Positions 5,814 through 7,962 of a stretch of 7,962 nucleotides of DNA are shown piece after piece. Below the pieces are notes generated by a model. It searched no databases. It was not told where the DNA came from and worked only from the letters and a program-made list of their open reading frames with translations. The translations under genes were made by a program, and so were the position numbers. Source of the stretch: Rhodobacteraceae bacterium UBA3087 (GTDB taxonomy: Bacteria > Pseudomonadota > Alphaproteobacteria > Rhodobacterales > Rhodobacteraceae); NCBI GenBank assembly GCA_002367285.1, contig DFBF01000204.1, positions 1 through 7,962 of the forward strand, in the 5' to 3' direction. Each line of letters begins with the position of its first letter. The stretch's first letter is position 1.

Positions 5814-7087
5814 ACGGGCATCGCCGCCAGCGCGTCCTGTACGGTGTCGACCAACAGGTCCGCCTGTTCGCGGCTGAAACACATCGGCGGGCGGATCTTC
5901 AGCATGTGATAATCGCGCCCCATCGAATGGGCCAGAACGCCACGCTGGCGCATCTGTTCGACCAGTTCTTTTGTGAAATCCGTTGCCGGGGTCAGGTCCG
6001 TATCCCGCGCGAATTCGATGCCGATAAACATGCCCGCGCCGCGCACATCGGCGATCATCGGGTGTTTCAGCTCGGCCAGGCGTTGCAGCGCATAGGTGCC
6101 AACATCATGGGCGTTTTGCATCAACCCTTCGTCTTCGATCACATCCATCACGGCCATGGCGGCGGCGGCCGATACAGGATTGCCGCCGAAAGTGTTGAAG
6201 TATCCAAAGACATTGCGAAAGGCGGCCAACACGTCAGGCCGCGCCACGACGGCGGCGACCGGGTGGCCGTTGCCCATGGGTTTACCCATGGTGACGATGT
6301 CTGGCGCCAGCCCGATGCGGTCATGGCCCCAGAAATCGGCGCCCGTGCGACCAAAGCCCGGTTGGACTTCGTCTGCGATGATCACACCGCCCGCGTCACG
6401 CACCAGTTTGGCGACCGCGTCCAGCGTGCCCCGCTCCAACATCGGCACGCCTTCGTTGGCAAAGAACGGGTCCAGGATCAGACCGGCAAAGCCATGGCCC
6501 TCGGCCTCCAGCGCGGCGATTGCATCGGCAACATGGGCGGCAAAGGCCTGTCCCTGCGCAGCCAGCGACCCGCCCAGCGGGCGCAGCTGATCCGGGCTGG
6601 GCACCTTTTTCACGTATCCAACCGGCCCACCAATCGGTGTTCTTTTCGAAGACAGATGCGACACAAGATCGGTGTTGCCATGATAGGTGTTGTCGGTGCC
6701 GATGATGCCCATCTTGCCGGTCACGGCGCGCGCCATGCGCAGGGCGATGTCATTGGCTTCGGACCCTGTGCAGACCATGATCGCCGAACTCAGATCGTGG
6801 CCCATGGTGGCGGTCAGGCGTTCGACATAATCCAGAATACCGTTATGCAGATACCGCGTGTGGGTGTTCAGCGTCCGGGCCTGTTTCGTAATCGCCTCGA
6901 CCACGTGCGGGTGGCAGTGCCCCACATGCGCGACGTTGTTGTAACAGTCCAGATACCGCCGCCCGTCGGCGTCCCAGACCCAGGCGCCTTCGCCGCGAAC
7001 CAGATGCACAGGGTCGCGATAAAAGGTGGTCATGTTTGGCCCCAACAGCCGCTCGCGTCGCGCCATAAGCGCCTGTTTGTCTGACAT
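5810..7087 (-). CDS. Class-III aminotransferase-fold PLP enzyme, probable O-phospho-amino-alcohol phospho-lyase (ETNPPL/PHYKPL-like)
   Basis: The 425-residue protein has the class-III aminotransferase fold: YLDCYNNVAHVGHCHP (about 46-60), TGSEAND (107-113) for PLP phosphate, IADEVQPGFGRTG (237-249; Asp239 under the pyridine nitrogen), and VTMGKPMGNGHP with Schiff-base Lys269. Several stretches match human ethanolamine-phosphate phospho-lyase (AGXT2L1) as I recall it: NNVAHVGHCHP, PDIVTMGKPMGNGHPVA, YFNT.GGNPVS and LKI.PPMCF. These animal enzymes remove phosphate and ammonia from phosphoethanolamine or 5-phosphohydroxylysine to give an aldehyde rather than transaminating. ATG 7087 is chosen because AGGAGG (7100-7095) lies 7 bases away; the in-frame TTG at 7093 would be 1 base from it. 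arfB ends 2 bases upstream and the kinase overlaps downstream, so this is one translationally coupled operon. The alternative is an ordinary omega-aminotransferase, which I consider less likely. Confidence 0.88.
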   Translation of the reverse strand: MSDKQALMARRERLLGPNMTTFYRDPVHLVRGEGAWVWDADGRRYLDCYNNVAHVGHCHPHVVEAITKQARTLNTHTRYLHNGILDYVERLTATMGHDLSSAIMVCTGSEANDIALRMARAVTGKMGIIGTDNTYHGNTDLVSHLSSKRTPIGGPVGYVKKVPSPDQLRPLGGSLAAQGQAFAAHVADAIAALEAEGHGFAGLILDPFFANEGVPMLERGTLDAVAKLVRDAGGVIIADEVQPGFGRTGADFWGHDRIGLAPDIVTMGKPMGNGHPVAAVVARPDVLAAFRNVFGYFNTFGGNPVSAAAAMAVMDVIEDEGLMQNAHDVGTYALQRLAELKHPMIADVRGAGMFIGIEFARDTDLTPATDFTKELVEQMRQRGVLAHSMGRDYHMLKIRPPMCFSREQADLLVDTVQDALAAMPV

Positions 7088-7089
7088 GC

Positions 7090-7509
7090 TCAATCCTCCT
7101 GAACGCGGCCTCTGAGAGATTTGACCTGGCCGCGCTTTGTCTTGCCGTCAAGCCGTCTTCGCTTTGATCCCAATGTGGGTTTCGTGGCGATCCGCCGTTT
7201 TGGGGCGACCAGCGCCTTGCGGATCATTTCGGCCAACCGCTCCTGTGCCAATTCGCGGTTGCGGGCCTGGCTGCGGGTGTCTTCGACGCGGATCAGGATG
7301 GCGCCATCTCCGGTCCACTTGCGCCCGGCGATCCGTTTCAGCCGCGCCTTGACCGCGCTGCTCAGGGCCGGTGACCGTGCCGCTTCGAACCGCAATTCAA
7401 CAGCCGTGGACACTTTGTTCACGTTCTGCCCACCGGGGCCGGAACTGCGTGTGAACTGTTCGCTCAGCTCCCAGTCCTGCAGGATAATATTGTCGGTCAC
7501 ATGGATCAT
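7090..7509 (-). CDS. arfB: Alternative ribosome-rescue factor / peptidyl-tRNA hydrolase ArfB (YaeJ)
   Basis: ArfB enters the A site of ribosomes stalled without a stop codon and hydrolyses the peptidyl-tRNA. The 139-residue product has the catalytic release-factor motif SSGPGGQNVNKVSTAVELRF (Gly26-Gly27-Gln28). It also has the conserved ILIRVEDTRSQARNRELA segment, and a lysine/arginine-rich tail from about 103 (KRRIATKPTLGSKRRRL...GRVQED) that in E. coli ArfB occupies the mRNA channel. Length matches E. coli YaeJ (about 140) and is far below RF1/RF2, and no codon-recognition domain is present. The start is ATG 7507-7509, with AAAGG about 6 bases upstream. The 3' end carries the Shine-Dalgarno for the phospho-lyase gene, so arfB heads that operon. 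Confidence 0.95.
   Translation of the reverse strand: MIHVTDNIILQDWELSEQFTRSSGPGGQNVNKVSTAVELRFEAARSPALSSAVKARLKRIAGRKWTGDGAILIRVEDTRSQARNRELAQERLAEMIRKALVAPKRRIATKPTLGSKRRRLDGKTKRGQVKSLRGRVQED
7095..7100 (-). promoter_or_regulatory. Ribosome binding site of the phospho-lyase gene, inside the arfB 3' end
   Basis: AGGAGG on the minus strand (7100-7095) lies within the last codons of arfB and 7 bases before ATG 7087. It decides against the TTG start at 7093. Confidence 0.75.
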
Positions 7510-7540
7510 GACCCACCTTTACCCCGTCCTATTTCCTCTT

Positions 7541-7580
7541 GCCATAAATATCCCGGGGGTCTGGGGGCTGGCCCCCAGCC
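7541..7580. repeat. Palindromic intergenic element (Rhodobacterales-type dispersed repeat)
   Basis: CTGGGGGC (7561-7568) and GCCCCCAG (7571-7578) form a perfect 8-bp stem around TG, next to CCATAAATATCCCGGGGG. On the minus strand this reads as a GC hairpin followed by CCCCCGGGATATTTATGGCAAGA, which I remember as a frequent intergenic pattern in Rhodobacteraceae genomes. That memory cannot be checked here. It sits between the small-transcript terminator and the arfB ribosome binding site. Confidence 0.5.
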
Positions 7581-7593
7581 GTCACAACAAACG

Positions 7594-7621
7594 AAAAGGG
7601 CCGCCCTGTGGGACGACCCTT
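7594..7621 (-). terminator. Intrinsic terminator (minus strand) of the short transcript upstream of arfB
   Basis: Reading the minus strand, AAGGGTCGTCC (7621-7611) pairs with GGGCGGCCCTT (7606-7596) through 11 base pairs, including two G-U wobbles, around a CACA loop. TTTT follows (7597-7594). The plus-strand side has no U-run, so polarity is minus. It lies 85 bases before the arfB start and would separate the short transcript from arfB unless read through. Confidence 0.65.
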
Positions 7622-7705
7622 CGAGAATTGAGGAGGTGGGGCCGGTTAGACGTTGGTCAGCTTGGCCCGCGACCTTGATCAGGGTCTGCCCCGACCAAAC
7701 GCGAT

Positions 7706-7747
7706 CTACGCTGTTCCAGCACCTCGCTCCATTGCATCTCTAGACAT
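7706..7747 (-). CDS. 13-codon mini-ORF, possible leader peptide
   Basis: ATG at 7747-7745 opens MSRDAMERGAGTA and stops at TAG 7708-7706. It lies 5 bases after an AAAGGAGG core, an ideal arrangement. The codons include AGA, CGA, GGA and ACA, which are rare-looking against the GC-rich neighbours. There is no run of one amino acid as in classical biosynthetic leaders. An overlapping 26-codon frame from the ATG at 7737 (MQWSEVLEQRR...) has no ribosome binding site. I know no family for either peptide. Confidence 0.4.
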   Translation of the reverse strand: MSRDAMERGAGTA

Positions 7748-7750
7748 GGA

Positions 7751-7762
7751 CACCTCCTTTCT
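7751..7762 (-). promoter_or_regulatory. Extra-long Shine-Dalgarno (12 bases)
   Basis: On the minus strand AGAAAGGAGGTG (7762-7751) is a perfect complement of CACCTCCTTTCT, the 3' tail of alphaproteobacterial 16S rRNA as I know it. Ordinary sites in this window match over about 5-7 bases (for example AAGGAGG of pncA). The site precedes the mini-ORF start by 3-5 bases depending on how it is aligned. Confidence 0.6.
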
Positions 7763-7803
7763 CAAAGTTTCAATACTTGGAAGACTGCCACATATTTTGC
7801 GTA

Positions 7804-7809
7804 TGTCAA
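7804..7809 (-). promoter_or_regulatory. Consensus -35 hexamer without a clear -10
   Basis: TTGACA on the minus strand (7809-7804) lies just after the transporter stop and points toward the mini-ORF. At 16-18 bases the downstream sequence (CAGTCT/AGTCTT) is a poor -10. ACATA (7807-7803) and TATGT (7795-7791) form a small inverted repeat just downstream, which could be an operator. Confidence 0.3.
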
Positions 7810-7840
7810 AAACTTTCACGCAACATTTGGTGAAAGTTTT
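7809..7840 (-). terminator. Hairpin spanning the transporter stop codon, probable intrinsic terminator
   Basis: AAAACTTTCAC (7809-7819) and GTGAAAGTTTT (7830-7840) are a perfect 11-bp inverted repeat around a 10-base spacer. The spacer itself can add CAA/TTG pairs with one unpaired G. On the minus strand the second arm ends in TTTTT. The stop codon of the upstream membrane-protein gene (7818-7816) lies inside the stem. The shape suits transcription termination, though the stem is AT-rich. Confidence 0.45.
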
Positions 7841-7962
7841 GTGACCAGCATGCGGAAAGGAACCAGTGCGACCAGCGCCAGGGCCAGTTTGACCATCCAG
7901 TCGGCGATGGCCAGGGACACCCACAGGGGGGCCATGAACCCGACGCCCAACAGGGGCAGAAC
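7816..7962 (-). CDS. Membrane protein C-terminal fragment, probable VUT/YhhQ-family queuosine precursor transporter
   Basis: The minus-strand frame is open from the window edge and ends at TGA 7818-7816, giving the last 48 residues (beginning VLPLLGVGFMAPLWVSLAIA). A hydrophobic helix with an internal DWMVK motif is followed by LALALVALVPFRML and a short polar tail. The arrangement 'LAxxDWxxKxxxAxxxLxPxR' resembles the last helix of VUT/YhhQ proteins (E. coli YhhQ has ALVDYCFKVLISIVFFLP there), which import queuosine precursors across the inner membrane. The rest of the protein is outside the window, so the family call rests on this helix alone. A hairpin covers its stop codon. Confidence 0.55.
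   Translation of the reverse strand, partial: VLPLLGVGFMAPLWVSLAIADWMVKLALALVALVPFRMLVTKLSPNVA

Larger units (their letters stand above)
7594..7790 (-). ncRNA. Candidate short structured transcript with strong SD, mini-ORF, anti-SD-like segment and terminator
   Basis: Between the transporter gene and arfB the minus strand reads as a compact transcription unit. It has a 12-base Shine-Dalgarno (7762-7751), a 13-codon ORF, then a structured stretch and an intrinsic terminator at 7594-7621. Possible stems are CGTTtGGTC with GACCAACG, the imperfect palindrome GACCCTGATCAAGGTC, and GGGCC with GGCCC. Near the 3' end, CACCTCCT (7638-7631) is an exact complement of the AGGAGGTG in the Shine-Dalgarno. 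The 5' end is not known; the range given is approximate. It could be a small regulatory RNA, a dual-function RNA or a leader of arfB. Confidence 0.4.

Noticed and set aside
5022..5909. 295-residue plus-strand ORF opposite the kinase gene
   Set aside because: Antisense shadow; the minus strand carries the HxD and DFD kinase motifs.
5906..7084. 392-residue plus-strand ORF opposite the phospho-lyase gene
   Set aside because: It is the antisense shadow of a gene with strong family motifs and a good ribosome binding site; its own product is rich in Arg, His and Gln with no recognisable domain.
5810..7093. TTG start two codons upstream of the phospho-lyase ATG
   Set aside because: It would lie 1 base from AGGAGG; the ATG at 7087 has normal 7-base spacing.
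7657..7737. 26-codon frame MQWSEVLEQRR... overlapping the mini-ORF
   Set aside because: No ribosome binding site before its ATG; it could be read only by re-initiation or frameshifting, for which I see no signal.
7501..7743. 80-codon plus-strand ORF across the arfB upstream region
   Set aside because: It runs through a palindromic repeat and a terminator hairpin and has no recognisable domain or ribosome binding site.
7706..7924. 72-codon minus-strand frame that includes the mini-ORF
   Set aside because: It starts inside the transporter gene in another frame and has no ribosome binding site there; only the last 13 codons follow a strong Shine-Dalgarno.
1..7962. CRISPR arrays, tRNA/rRNA genes, insertion sequences, phage genes
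   Set aside because: No direct-repeat series, cloverleaf with CCA-type end, transposase motif or phage-type gene was found on either strand.

Overview
The window looks like chromosomal DNA from an alphaproteobacterium of the order Rhodobacterales (Roseobacter-type). This rests on GC-rich codon use, the style of the proteins (for example the TrhO homologue and its N-terminus), and an intergenic palindromic element at about 7541-7580 of a kind I remember as common in that order. No database search was possible. Assignments come from motifs and remembered family sequences.

Layout from left to right. (1) 1-1381, plus strand: the tail of an ABC-transporter ATPase, then a lipoprotein of the polysaccharide-export (Wza/KpsD-like) family. 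This is the end of a capsule or exopolysaccharide export locus. (2) 1401-2827, minus strand: a small two-helix membrane protein of unknown function, then trhO, a rhodanese-fold tRNA U34 hydroxylase. (3) 2918-4872, plus strand: pncA and pncB, which together turn nicotinamide into nicotinate and then nicotinate mononucleotide for NAD salvage. A 16-bp inverted repeat lies in the divergent gap upstream of pncA. (4) 4869-7509, minus strand: a tightly packed unit of arfB (ribosome rescue), a PLP enzyme closely resembling the phosphoethanolamine/phosphohydroxylysine phospho-lyases, and a COG2334-type small-molecule kinase. The kinase start overlaps the lyase stop as ATGA. The pair suggests a 'phosphorylate, then eliminate phosphate' route for an amino alcohol. 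(5) 7510-7815: about 300 bases without a conventional gene. They hold a palindromic repeat, an intrinsic terminator, and a short minus-strand transcript candidate with an exceptionally long Shine-Dalgarno sequence, a 13-codon ORF and an anti-SD-like segment. (6) 7816-7962, minus strand: the C-terminus of a membrane protein resembling the VUT/YhhQ queuosine-precursor transporters.

Most genes are ordinary housekeeping or accessory metabolism. The two items most worth following are the kinase/phospho-lyase operon, whose substrate is not determined by the sequence, and the structured mini-ORF transcript upstream of arfB. No tRNA, rRNA, CRISPR array, insertion sequence or transposase was seen.
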